Positions 8,937 through 16,995 of a stretch of DNA of 27,771 bases are shown one piece after another. The stretch's first letter is position 1; each line of letters opens with the position of its first letter. This stretch comes from an uncultured Candidatus Melainabacteria bacterium (GTDB lineage: Bacteria; Cyanobacteriota; Vampirovibrionia; Gastranaerophilales; Gastranaerophilaceae). Made by a program: the position numbers and the translations under genes. The notes beneath the pieces are model-generated. The model was not told where the DNA came from and did not search any database. It saw only the letters and a program-made list of their open reading frames with translations. The stretch lies in the NCBI GenBank assembly GCA_934692665.1, contig CAKUUG010000024.1, positions 1-27,771 on the forward strand. Direction: 5' to 3'.

Positions 8937-11900
8937 TTACTTTTCAAATAAATTGAAAATTTCAGAATTTTTAAATTCTCTTACTTTGGAAAAGAATTTG
9001 TATGTGTTTGAAGTCGTTAAGTATAGTTTTTTCTTTGCTCTCGTTATTCCAACGTAAATAAGCCTGTAGTTTTCTTCTACGATTTCTGTTTTTAATTCTT
9101 CGTCGGATTTTTTGTGTTTTTTTATTTTTTGGCTAAATTTTGTATTGTCTTTCAATTTTAGTTCATTTGGGTTTAAGCACAAATTGTCTTGTGTGAGTTC
9201 AGGTATAAATACATAATCAAACTCATCACCTTTTGATTTGTGCAATGTCATAATCTGGATTGTAGAAGATTTGTCTTCTTTGTTTTCGTTATTGAAAAAT
9301 TTGATATTTGCAAAGTTGTTTTTGTATTGTACTTCTCTAAGCTTTGTGACTGTTTTTTCAAATGTCTTTTGACTTTGGAATATTTTATGAACAATAATAG
9401 AAACAAGAGGAATATTTTCTTTGTTGTTTGAATTTTCAAAATAAAATTCACCGATTTCTTGCGTTAATTCGTAAATAGAGTTGCAATTTTTGTATAAAAA
9501 ATAATTCATATCCCAGACAAATTGGATATCAAAATTGTTATCCAAAAACAAAGGAATTTTCAGGTCTTCAACATATTTTAGCGTTTCAAAATCATAAAAA
9601 CCCATCTCAAACAGTGTTTTTATGATATTTTTTGTTAATTTTAAATCATAAGGGTCTTTTATGTATTCTAAAATCAACAAAACAACTTTATATACGGCAT
9701 TGTTGATTAAACAATCTTGGTTTTTAAAAGTTTTAAGAGAATAGTTTTTAAATACTTTATCCCATTTTTCTATTGCAAAATTGCTTCTCAAAAGCAGTCC
9801 TATTGTTGCTTTTTTGTCTTGTTTCAAAATTTCTTGAATTTTGTTGATAATGAATTTTTTTTCTTCTTCTTCATTTTCGAAAACAAAATGACTGCTTGCA
9901 TTTTTGTCTACTATATTTTTGCCTTCAACGGGTTTCATAAATAGAGTAGAAAAAGCGTCTATGCCCTGCTTTTTGGCATATTCAACAGTATTGTTTGCAC
10001 AATCTAAAACCCCTGTTGCGCATCTTTGACATCTGTCCATTTCAACTAATGCAGATGTTTTCATATAATTTCTAAAACCTTCGACATCGGAATTTGTAAA
10101 AGTTGAAGTGATTGCTTGGTTTATATCGCCACAACGTATAATATTGTTGAATTTTCCCGCTAAAAGCAAAATCAAATTTTGCTGAATATAGCTGGAATCT
10201 TGTGCTTCGTCTTCTATTATTACTTTTGCTAAATTTTGATAATATGATAAAACATCTTTGTTTTGTCTTAACAATTTTAAACTTAACCAAAGCAAATCGT
10301 CATAATCGATTAGATTTTCTTCTTTTAAACGTTTTTGGTAGCTTTCAAAAACATTTAAAAAAAGCTTGTTATCAGTTTTGTAATTTTCATCTTGAGCAAG
10401 CTCGTTTTTGTATGTAGATATCATAGAATCATACAAAGACGCTTTTTCAATCGGCAAACCTAGGCTATATACAATTTCATTAATTGTTGATGTTTTTTTG
10501 ATTTCGTCAATTATCTCAAAATCATCATCGAGGTTGAGCTTTGAGTAGTTGTTGTTTTCTTTTATTATACGAAGTGCCAGTCCATGGATTGTTGAAATGT
10601 TTGGAAGTTCTTTTAAATTTGGGTATTTGGCTTTTATTCTTTCTTTAAAATTTCTTGCTGCTGATTCCATAAAAGTCAAAACAAATATTTCATTTGCTTC
10701 TATGTTTTTTAGTATTTCACCATTTAAGATTTTATCTACCAAAAGTAGCATTATAGTGGTTTTTCCTGAGCCTGCCGTTGCACTGACCGCCATTTTTCCG
10801 CCTTTGTAATCCAAAACCGCTTGTTGGTCTGGACGTGGAGTTATTGGTTTAAAATCTTTTGATGTAGTTTTATTTTCAACAAATTTGAAGAACTTATCTA
10901 TTCCAGAAAAATTCTCCAATCCGACAGAATCATAAACGCTTGAATACAGAATGTTATTTTCACCCAAAAGATACAATTTATGCAGAGTTCTTGCTGTTCT
11001 GTCTTTGGTGAGATTTATATTATCTTCCAGTTCAAACACATCTTTTTTCCAACTTTTTTGCATTACCCAAGCATTGTACAGTGGGCCTATGTCTTGTTTT
11101 AGCCAATTTTCATTTGTTATATCTAACAAAAACTGGTATTTTGTTTTTATAGAATAATCAATAATTTTCTGTACAGAAGATACGACAATGGAATTTTCAT
11201 CTATTTCATCATCAGATAAAGGATTTTCCGAGATTATTGTGTTTTCCAGCTGAATCAATAAATCATTGTTTGAAACGTTGTCTTTAAAAACATTTTCAAA
11301 ATCGTAGATTTGTTTTAGTAATTGGTTTATTTTTATAATATCTTTTGAAATTTCTTTATCTAAAGTAATGAAATTTTCTGCAATTTCAAAAAACTGTACT
11401 GACAATTTTTCAAATCTTGTTTTTTCAAAAATCTCAATCAGCTTTTGGAATTTTGGATTTTCTTTTTTTCTTATTAAATCAAAGATATTAATAGAAGAAT
11501 TTTGTCTTTCGATTTTGTATTCTTGTATTAATTTTATAGTTTCAATTTTGTTAAAGTTTAACAATTCAATAAAAATACCCTTCAAAGTAAAGCAAGAAAT
11601 TTCTGTATTTTTTACATCATTGAACATTTTCAACAATTCGAGAATGTAGCCTATGTATTTGTTTTGGTTTAGTTTTTCGTTTTTGGTCAAAAAATTGAAT
11701 TCAAATCCTGATTTTTTTAAACTTGTTTTTAAAAAATCATCGCAAATAGGCGTAACAATGCAAATTTCAGACAAACTCGTGCCTTTTTTGACTAATTTTT
11801 TAATTTCTGCAATTAAACCCTCAATCATTTCATTTCTTTTTAAGAAAGAATTTGATTTTATGTCTGAAAATTCACTCAAGTCAATCAGTTCATCGTTTTT

Positions 11901-12728
11901 TAAAGAATTGAATATTTTTATTGAATTTTTAGTTTTTAAATCTTCGTTATTTAGTTTAATTGCTTTTTCATTCAAAAATTTTTCAAAATCAACATTAATT
12001 GCACCCAAATACCCAAGCCTAGAAGAACCCAACTCATCATAAGCAACAAAAAATTCTTTTATATCTGGTTTAATGAAATTCAAGTATTCTAGTGTCGCAG
12101 GGGTTATTTCGTCAGCATCATCAACAAAAACATACAAAAAATTGTTCTTTAATTTTTTGTACAAAAATTCAAACAAATTTAACTGCCTAATGTAATCAAA
12201 TGCTCTAAAATTAATTGTTTTTAATTTGTATTTGTTGAGAGCCGAATCTACCTCTTTTGTAAAAGTTTCTTTGAGAATTTTTGAGCGAGTATTTATTTCT
12301 TCTTTGGTTAAATTGTTCAAATTAATCAAAGAATTTCTTCTTAACAGCTGGTGCAAAAGACTGGTTTTTGAATTGTATCCGGTAAAATCAACTTCTTTTA
12401 TACATTGTTTAAAAATATATTGACTAACTTCCAACCCGCACAAATTCGGGATAATTTTTGCATTGTTGGTGCTTTTGATAGATTCTTCTATATAACCCCA
12501 ATTTTCTAATATATAGTTGTAACACAATCCAAAAAAGCTATAAATCTTGAGATTTCCGATATTTCCTATATCTGAATTTTCTTTTATTTTGTTTAGCCAC
12601 TCGTACTTTTTTTTAGAATTTTGTACAAGCACAAGAATATCTTCGCTATTATTTGTCTTTAAAAGCTTAAGATATTCTTGGATTAAAATTTCTGTTTTTT
12701 GAGAGTTTGAATTTGCATTTATAAGCAT
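8937..12728 (-). CDS. Tandem SF1 (UvrD/PcrA-like) helicase with degenerate N-terminal module
   Basis: 1263 residues. The C-terminal half is a complete UvrD-family 3'-5' helicase: RPDQQAVLDY Q-motif (632), Walker A ATAGSGKT (650-657), TFMESAARNFKERI, STIHGLA (712), DYDDLLWL (808), Walker B IIEDEAQD (837-844), GDINQAITSTF (867), MTLHKSKGDEFDYVF (1160) and YVGITRAKKKLYL (1225). The N-terminal half (1-620) follows the same order but its Walker A is NANSNSQKT (lost Gly, GK to QK); FVDDADEITPATLEYL (201) replaces Walker B, and IIDYSIKTKYQFLLD (522) resembles a late helicase motif. The family repairs and unwinds DNA; the first module is probably structural. A TATAAT at 12744-12739 ends ten bases before the ATG and no Shine-Dalgarno is visible. 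Confidence 0.88.
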   Translation of the reverse strand: MLINANSNSQKTEILIQEYLKLLKTNNSEDILVLVQNSKKKYEWLNKIKENSDIGNIGNLKIYSFFGLCYNYILENWGYIEESIKSTNNAKIIPNLCGLEVSQYIFKQCIKEVDFTGYNSKTSLLHQLLRRNSLINLNNLTKEEINTRSKILKETFTKEVDSALNKYKLKTINFRAFDYIRQLNLFEFLYKKLKNNFLYVFVDDADEITPATLEYLNFIKPDIKEFFVAYDELGSSRLGYLGAINVDFEKFLNEKAIKLNNEDLKTKNSIKIFNSLKNDELIDLSEFSDIKSNSFLKRNEMIEGLIAEIKKLVKKGTSLSEICIVTPICDDFLKTSLKKSGFEFNFLTKNEKLNQNKYIGYILELLKMFNDVKNTEISCFTLKGIFIELLNFNKIETIKLIQEYKIERQNSSINIFDLIRKKENPKFQKLIEIFEKTRFEKLSVQFFEIAENFITLDKEISKDIIKINQLLKQIYDFENVFKDNVSNNDLLIQLENTIISENPLSDDEIDENSIVVSSVQKIIDYSIKTKYQFLLDITNENWLKQDIGPLYNAWVMQKSWKKDVFELEDNINLTKDRTARTLHKLYLLGENNILYSSVYDSVGLENFSGIDKFFKFVENKTTSKDFKPITPRPDQQAVLDYKGGKMAVSATAGSGKTTIMLLLVDKILNGEILKNIEANEIFVLTFMESAARNFKERIKAKYPNLKELPNISTIHGLALRIIKENNNYSKLNLDDDFEIIDEIKKTSTINEIVYSLGLPIEKASLYDSMISTYKNELAQDENYKTDNKLFLNVFESYQKRLKEENLIDYDDLLWLSLKLLRQNKDVLSYYQNLAKVIIEDEAQDSSYIQQNLILLLAGKFNNIIRCGDINQAITSTFTNSDVEGFRNYMKTSALVEMDRCQRCATGVLDCANNTVEYAKKQGIDAFSTLFMKPVEGKNIVDKNASSHFVFENEEEEKKFIINKIQEILKQDKKATIGLLLRSNFAIEKWDKVFKNYSLKTFKNQDCLINNAVYKVVLLILEYIKDPYDLKLTKNIIKTLFEMGFYDFETLKYVEDLKIPLFLDNNFDIQFVWDMNYFLYKNCNSIYELTQEIGEFYFENSNNKENIPLVSIIVHKIFQSQKTFEKTVTKLREVQYKNNFANIKFFNNENKEDKSSTIQIMTLHKSKGDEFDYVFIPELTQDNLCLNPNELKLKDNTKFSQKIKKHKKSDEELKTEIVEENYRLIYVGITRAKKKLYLTTSNTYKFFSKVREFKNSEIFNLFEK

Positions 12729-12738
12729 GGTTTTAAAT

Positions 12739-12744
12739 ATTATA
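12739..12744 (-). promoter_or_regulatory. Possible -10 box for the helicase gene
   Basis: TATAAT lies in the 31-nt gap between the prepilin-like gene and the helicase gene. A transcript from it would start only a few bases before the ATG at 12728. No matching -35 is visible. Confidence 0.25.
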
Positions 12745-12759
12745 GCTTAAAAATACCAA

Positions 12760-13509
12760 TTATTTTGAAAGTGATTTTTCAATCCACTCAGAAGCACGTC
12801 GGTGCGGAGAGATTTTGCCATCAATACGAATCGAATATGCAAAAGGACAAATATCTTTTACATCGTCACAGTTTTCGCTTCCTCCGGATGGAATACCATC
12901 TACATCAATACAGATTACTTTCGAACATCTGTACATTTCGCCCCTGCTTTTGTTTTCAGCTTGATAAAATGGGTTTCTAGCAGATTCTTTTGTGCCTTGA
13001 TTATAAAGATATCCGCCTGAATACCCAAACGTATATCCTGGTGACATCTGATACAAAACAACGCCGTCTCTTAATACTATTTCTTCACCTATATTTTTTG
13101 CTTCTTTTTTGCAAAAAACGTCAGCATCATGCCCTTCTACCCCTACCCAATCTGTACAGAAAAAAGCAGAAGTATCACTTTTTGTAAAATAACTTGAACA
13201 GTTCGTTTTTTTAACTGTTAAATTTTCAGCAAGACTGCGACACAAATAAGTTGCATCACTTGTCTTGGTTTTAAAATCGACAGCACTTCCATCAGGTTTC
13301 ATTCCCAAATCTCCATTTAGGTAGTATTTGTTTGATGTGATTAGCGTTTGTATCGTTTGGTAAAGAGTTTCATTTGCTTTTTTAAATTTTATGAGATTTT
13401 TATCGGGTTTTGAATTGTTCATAACAGGAATAATGACTGCAACAATTATCCCGATAACTACCAATGTAATCATTGTTTCTGCAAGTGTGAAACCTTTTAA
13501 ATTTTTCAT
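12760..13509 (-). CDS. Secreted prepilin-like protein (paralogue 1)
   Basis: 249 residues from the ATG at 13509, which has GGAG ten bases upstream; a TTG at 13518 would be too close to it. The N-terminus is a type IV prepilin signal: short basic leader MKNLKG, cleavage expected between Gly6 and Phe7, Glu at +5 of the mature protein (Glu11), and a hydrophobic helix to about residue 30. The globular part has about ten cysteines, suggesting disulfides, and an IDVDGIPSGGSENC..DICPFAYSI region. It probably needs a prepilin peptidase (none in the window) and works as a pseudopilin or surface protein. It is a close paralogue of the protein at 25112-25867. It is transcribed away from an XRE regulator. 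Confidence 0.85.
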   Translation of the reverse strand: MKNLKGFTLAETMITLVVIGIIVAVIIPVMNNSKPDKNLIKFKKANETLYQTIQTLITSNKYYLNGDLGMKPDGSAVDFKTKTSDATYLCRSLAENLTVKKTNCSSYFTKSDTSAFFCTDWVGVEGHDADVFCKKEAKNIGEEIVLRDGVVLYQMSPGYTFGYSGGYLYNQGTKESARNPFYQAENKSRGEMYRCSKVICIDVDGIPSGGSENCDDVKDICPFAYSIRIDGKISPHRRASEWIEKSLSK

Positions 13510-13535
13510 AAACAACAAACTCCAAAATTTATTTT

Positions 13536-13590
13536 TTGCATGCGTGCAAAAAATTTATCCAATTATAATATTAAAATTGCATGCATGCAA
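13536..13590. promoter_or_regulatory. Divergent promoter with paired 14-bp palindromic operators (module 1)
   Basis: TTGCATGCGTGCAA at 13536-13549 and the perfect palindrome TTGCATGCATGCAA at 13577-13590 lie 41 bp apart. Between them ATTATAAT at 13562-13569 offers a -10 box on both strands. The right site contains the XRE start codon (ATG at 13585). The left site would lie just downstream of the prepilin gene's start of transcription. The layout fits repression of both genes by the XRE protein (inference). Confidence 0.7.
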
Positions 13591-13803
13591 GAAAATAATG
13601 AAGAACTTGTTAAACTAGGTAATCACATAAAATCAATCAGAAAACAAAAGAAGCTTACTCTTGAAAATTTGTGTTACAAAAATGGACTTGAACCTTCTAC
13701 TGTTTCAAGAATTGAAAAAGGGATAGTAGAAGCAAAGTATCTGACTTTGCTAAAGTTGTCAAGAGCTTTTAAAATTCCTTTGAAGAATCTTCTTGATTTT
13801 TAG
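13585..13803 (+). CDS. Small XRE-family HTH regulator (module 1)
   Basis: 72 residues, almost entirely one Cro/C1-type helix-turn-helix: LGNHIKSIRKQKKLTLENL (helices 1-2), EPSTVSRIEKG as the recognition segment, then TLLKLSRAFKIPLKNLL. The ATG at 13585 is chosen because it starts a canonical XRE domain and a TATAAT ends at 13569; the in-frame ATG at 13540 would put the promoter inside the gene. There is no Shine-Dalgarno, so the mRNA may be nearly leaderless. It probably binds the two palindromes and controls itself and the prepilin gene. Its last 35 bases overlap the end of the convergent emrB-like gene. Confidence 0.82.
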   Translation: MQENNEELVKLGNHIKSIRKQKKLTLENLCYKNGLEPSTVSRIEKGIVEAKYLTLLKLSRAFKIPLKNLLDF

Positions 13804-15352
13804 TTTCTGATTGTACTTTTTTGTTTTCAGTTTTCAAAATGAAACACAAAGGCAAAAACAACAAACAAATTAAAGCAAAAAGTGCAAATACATCTACATA
13901 CGCCATAAGTTTCGCTTGTTGCAGAGTGTTTTTATATAGTATTCCATTTGCTTTAACACTTGCGATAGCTGTTGGAAAGTAGTGAGAAAATTTTGAAACA
14001 CCTGCACCTAATTTTGTAATAAAAGGCATTTTCAAAATTGACAAATTAGAAACAAGGTAGTTTTGATGTACTTGTGAAAGTGCGATAACAAGAGCGTTTG
14101 TGATTGAAATTGTAAAAGCAGTCATAACACATTTTGATAAAGAATGCAGACCTGCCGCAATTGCGAGTTTTTCTTTTGGAATGGTTGCAAGAGCAAGCTT
14201 TGTAATTGGAATAAAAGCAAACATTATTCCTGCACCTAACAAAATATTTGGCAAAACAAAATATGCAAAAGAAACTTGCAAATTCAATTGCGTAAACATA
14301 AAAGTGCTTATTGCTAAAAAGGTATAGCCGATTGCTGCAATTATTCTATTATCAACAAATTCACATAGTTTAGATACTATAATCATAAATACTATACAAG
14401 ATATTGCACGTGCTGATAGACTAATACCTGCAAGTTGTGCATTATAGCCCATTAAACTCTGCAAAAACCCAGGAATAGCCGATAAAGTCATATAAGCAAT
14501 TATATTGACGCCTGAGCCTAAAATTGTTCCGATTGAAAAATTGAAATTTTTAAAGACTCTAAAATCAGTAATTGCATTTTTGAATTCTAATTCCCAAACG
14601 ATAAAAAACACCATTGAAAATAATGAAAATCCGCTCAACCAGACTATCCAATTGCAATCAAACCAACCATATTGGCTGCCTTTGTCGAGAACGGTTTGCA
14701 TAGGTAAAAGCCACAAAACAAGTGCCACAAAACCAACCACATCAAATGAATTTGCTTTTAGGGTGGTTTTGTTATCCATTACGTTGCAATGTATCATAAC
14801 AACTGATGCTACAATTACAGGAATATTAATAATAAAAATCCACTGCCAAGATAAATGCTCAACTAACACCCCGCCTATTGCAGGGCCAATAATAGCTGAA
14901 ACCATCATCCCTAAACCGAATACCCCCATCGCCACTGCTTGCAATTTTTTGGGAAAAGTTTGCATTAAGATTGCTTGTGACAAAGGCATAAACGGTCCGC
15001 CACCTATTCCTTGTATTATTCTTCCGATAATCAATACATTTAAAGTAGGTGCCAAAAAACAAATAACTGACCCTATTGCAAAAATTACAGAAATAACCTT
15101 TAGTAACTTTCTTCTTGTGAATTTGACTTCCAACCATCCTGATATAGGTAACATCATAGCATGAGCTATCATGTAACTGGTTATTACCCAGTTTGCTTCA
15201 TCACGAGTAGAGCCGAATTGTCCTGCCATATAGGGTATTGCAACATTAACAGAAGATGTTGCAAGCATGGAAAATACTGTCGGCAACATTATTGATAATG
15301 TAATTAACCATAATGGGATGTTTAGTTTTTCGTATATAGTTTTTGGTTGCAT
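13769..15352 (-). CDS. emrB: EmrB/QacA-type (DHA2) MFS drug exporter
   Basis: Inner-membrane proton-driven exporter with 527 residues and about 14 hydrophobic segments, the DHA2 size. WLEVKFTRRK (73-82) is the motif A loop, RIIQGIGGG (111-119) is motif B, and GPAIGG (156-161) is the antiporter motif C. LSWQWIFIINIP near 167 is typical of EmrB proteins. It starts five bases after the emrA-like stop with no separate ribosome site, so it is probably translationally coupled. With the adaptor and the divergent TolC-like protein it makes a complete tripartite pump. Substrate is not readable from sequence. Confidence 0.93.
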   Translation of the reverse strand: MQPKTIYEKLNIPLWLITLSIMLPTVFSMLATSSVNVAIPYMAGQFGSTRDEANWVITSYMIAHAMMLPISGWLEVKFTRRKLLKVISVIFAIGSVICFLAPTLNVLIIGRIIQGIGGGPFMPLSQAILMQTFPKKLQAVAMGVFGLGMMVSAIIGPAIGGVLVEHLSWQWIFIINIPVIVASVVMIHCNVMDNKTTLKANSFDVVGFVALVLWLLPMQTVLDKGSQYGWFDCNWIVWLSGFSLFSMVFFIVWELEFKNAITDFRVFKNFNFSIGTILGSGVNIIAYMTLSAIPGFLQSLMGYNAQLAGISLSARAISCIVFMIIVSKLCEFVDNRIIAAIGYTFLAISTFMFTQLNLQVSFAYFVLPNILLGAGIMFAFIPITKLALATIPKEKLAIAAGLHSLSKCVMTAFTISITNALVIALSQVHQNYLVSNLSILKMPFITKLGAGVSKFSHYFPTAIASVKANGILYKNTLQQAKLMAYVDVFALFALICLLFLPLCFILKTENKKVQSETKNQEDSSKEF

Positions 15353-15357
15353 AGTAA

Positions 15358-16443
15358 TTATTTAATGCGTACTTTTGGAACGACGCTCATACCCGGAACT
15401 ATGTTGTAGTTTGAAATATCTTCTGTAAATACAATTTTAACGGGAATTCTTTGTACAACTTTTACATAAGAACCAACGGCGTTTTCAGGCGGAAATAGGC
15501 TTGCCTTCGCTCCTGATGCTTTTTGTATAGAGTCAACTTTTCCCATAAAAGTTTTTCTTCCATGGGTATCTATTTTAATAATTACTTTTTGTCCCGGTTT
15601 CATGTTTGCAATTTGTGTTTCTTTAAAGTTTGCAATTATATAAAAATCATTAGGAACAATAGATAATATAGGATGTGCTGTTTGGATATAATTTCCAACT
15701 TCTACGTTTTTGTTTGTGATAGTACCATCTACCGGTGCAATTAATGTAGTGTATGACAAGTTTAATTTCGCTTGTTCAACTTCCATCAAAAGTCTTTTTA
15801 TTTCAGAATTTTGCGAATTCTTTTTAGCAATTGTTGATTTTAGAGAATTTGCCGCAGCTTTCAAACTGTTTTGTGCCGAATTGTAGTTTGCTTTTGCAAC
15901 TTCCAGATTTTTTATTGCATTGTCCAAATCCTGTTTTGTAACAGAGCCATCTTGAAAAGCATTTTTGTATCTGATGTAGTCTGAATTTGCATATTCAAGT
16001 TTTGATTTTGCACTTTCAATGTTGTTTTTGTCGCTTGATACAACGGCATTCATTTTTTCAATATCACTCGATGATATGTTTAGCTCTTCTTTTGCTTTTT
16101 CTAGTCTTGCTTGTGCATTTTCCAGTGCAATTTCATAGTCTTTTGGGTCGATTTGGGCTATGATTTCACCTTTTTTAACAGGTGTGTTGTCGTTGACATT
16201 TAGTTCTATTATTTCACCTGAAACTTTTGGAGACAAATAAGTCAAATGTGCCTCAACAAAAGCGTCGTCGGTTGATTGATAAAAAGTTGAATAAACGATT
16301 CCGAAAATTCCCAAAAACACAAAAATAACAGCAGTAATAACAGGTATTATTACTCTTTTCTTTTGGTAAGGTTTTCTTTTTTCTAAGACTTTTTTTCTGG
16401 CTTCTTTGTAGTATGTTGAATTTTTGTCTTTGTTGTCTTTCAT
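15358..16443 (-). CDS. emrA: EmrA/HlyD-type membrane fusion protein
   Basis: Periplasmic adaptor of a tripartite pump, 361 residues. A basic N-terminus precedes one membrane helix (31-53). STDDAFVEAHLTYLSPKVSG is the EmrA signature, the first half of the lipoyl-like domain is at about 72-103 (VKKGEIIAQIDP), and a long coiled-coil hairpin runs to about 215. The second lipoyl half follows (LIAPVDGTITNKNVEVG), then a beta-barrel part. The ATG follows AAGGAAAC, 11 bases after the marR-like stop. It links the EmrB-like exporter to the outer-membrane channel. Confidence 0.93.
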   Translation of the reverse strand: MKDNKDKNSTYYKEARKKVLEKRKPYQKKRVIIPVITAVIFVFLGIFGIVYSTFYQSTDDAFVEAHLTYLSPKVSGEIIELNVNDNTPVKKGEIIAQIDPKDYEIALENAQARLEKAKEELNISSSDIEKMNAVVSSDKNNIESAKSKLEYANSDYIRYKNAFQDGSVTKQDLDNAIKNLEVAKANYNSAQNSLKAAANSLKSTIAKKNSQNSEIKRLLMEVEQAKLNLSYTTLIAPVDGTITNKNVEVGNYIQTAHPILSIVPNDFYIIANFKETQIANMKPGQKVIIKIDTHGRKTFMGKVDSIQKASGAKASLFPPENAVGSYVKVVQRIPVKIVFTEDISNYNIVPGMSVVPKVRIK

Positions 16444-16454
16444 ATTGTTTCCTT

Positions 16455-16910
16455 TTAAGTTTTCAATTTTATATTTTGAGAAATATTTGTTTTGATTTTG
16501 TTTAATATATTAAAGCATAAATTTAACTCTTCTTCATCAATGTCTTTTAAATAACTGTTTCTAACGCTATTTATTATGGGATGAATTTTGTTTCTTGTGT
16601 TTAATCCTTTTTCTGTCAATTTTATTCTGTTTATTTGTCTGCCGTTTGAATCTTTTGTGCGTATAATGAGATTTTTTTCTTCCAGAATATTAATGAGTCT
16701 GGCAACATTGGGTCTGTCTTTTCCGATTAGTTCACCTATTTGCCTTTGGTAAATTGAATTGTTTTTAAAAACAGTATCCAATATTACAAACTGCTCGGGT
16801 GTGATTTCAAAATTATATTCATCAAAACACCTCAATGTCAAAACTTTAACCAATTTTGAAGTTGAAACGATTTCGTTTGGAAGATTTGTTTTTGATGAAT
16901 TATTTGTCAT
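16455..16910 (-). CDS. MarR-family transcriptional regulator
   Basis: 151 residues with a winged helix: PEQFVILDTVFKNNSIYQRQIGELI, recognition helix DRPNVARLINILEE, wing NLIIRTKDSNGRQINRIKLTEKG, and dimer helices at both ends. It is the first gene of the marR-emrA-emrB set, like E. coli emrRAB, and is divergent from the tolC-like gene. It probably represses both directions through the inverted repeat at 16941-16968 and is released by pump substrates (inference). No Shine-Dalgarno is visible before the ATG. Confidence 0.9.
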   Translation of the reverse strand: MTNNSSKTNLPNEIVSTSKLVKVLTLRCFDEYNFEITPEQFVILDTVFKNNSIYQRQIGELIGKDRPNVARLINILEEKNLIIRTKDSNGRQINRIKLTEKGLNTRNKIHPIINSVRNSYLKDIDEEELNLCFNILNKIKTNISQNIKLKT

Positions 16911-16931
16911 AGTTTACAAAAAAAATTTCTT

Positions 16932-16968
16932 TTGATACAATTTTTATGTTATCATAATAACATAAAAA
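16932..16968. promoter_or_regulatory. MarR-type operator overlapping the tolC-side promoter
   Basis: Perfect 12-bp arms TTTTTATGTTAT (16941-16952) and ATAACATAAAAA (16957-16968) flank a 4-bp centre. On the plus strand TTGATA (16932-16937) and TAATAA (16955-16960), 17 bp apart, make a plausible promoter for the tolC-like gene, with the operator covering spacer and -10. Its place between the marR-like and tolC-like genes supports control of both. Confidence 0.75.
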
Positions 16969-16995
16969 ACAAAAATCCATCATTAACAACAAAAA

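Noticed and set aside
8843..8947. Longer start for the UbiB-like gene
   Set aside because: No ribosome site and an overlap with the helicase gene; AAGGAG stands before the ATG at 8842.
13540..13584. Longer start for XRE 1
   Set aside because: It would start inside the left palindrome and turn the promoter into coding sequence; the extra residues match nothing in XRE proteins.
14505..15164. 219-codon plus-strand ORF opposite the MFS gene
   Set aside because: It is the complement of a membrane protein gene with clear motifs A-C; its composition is that of a shadow.
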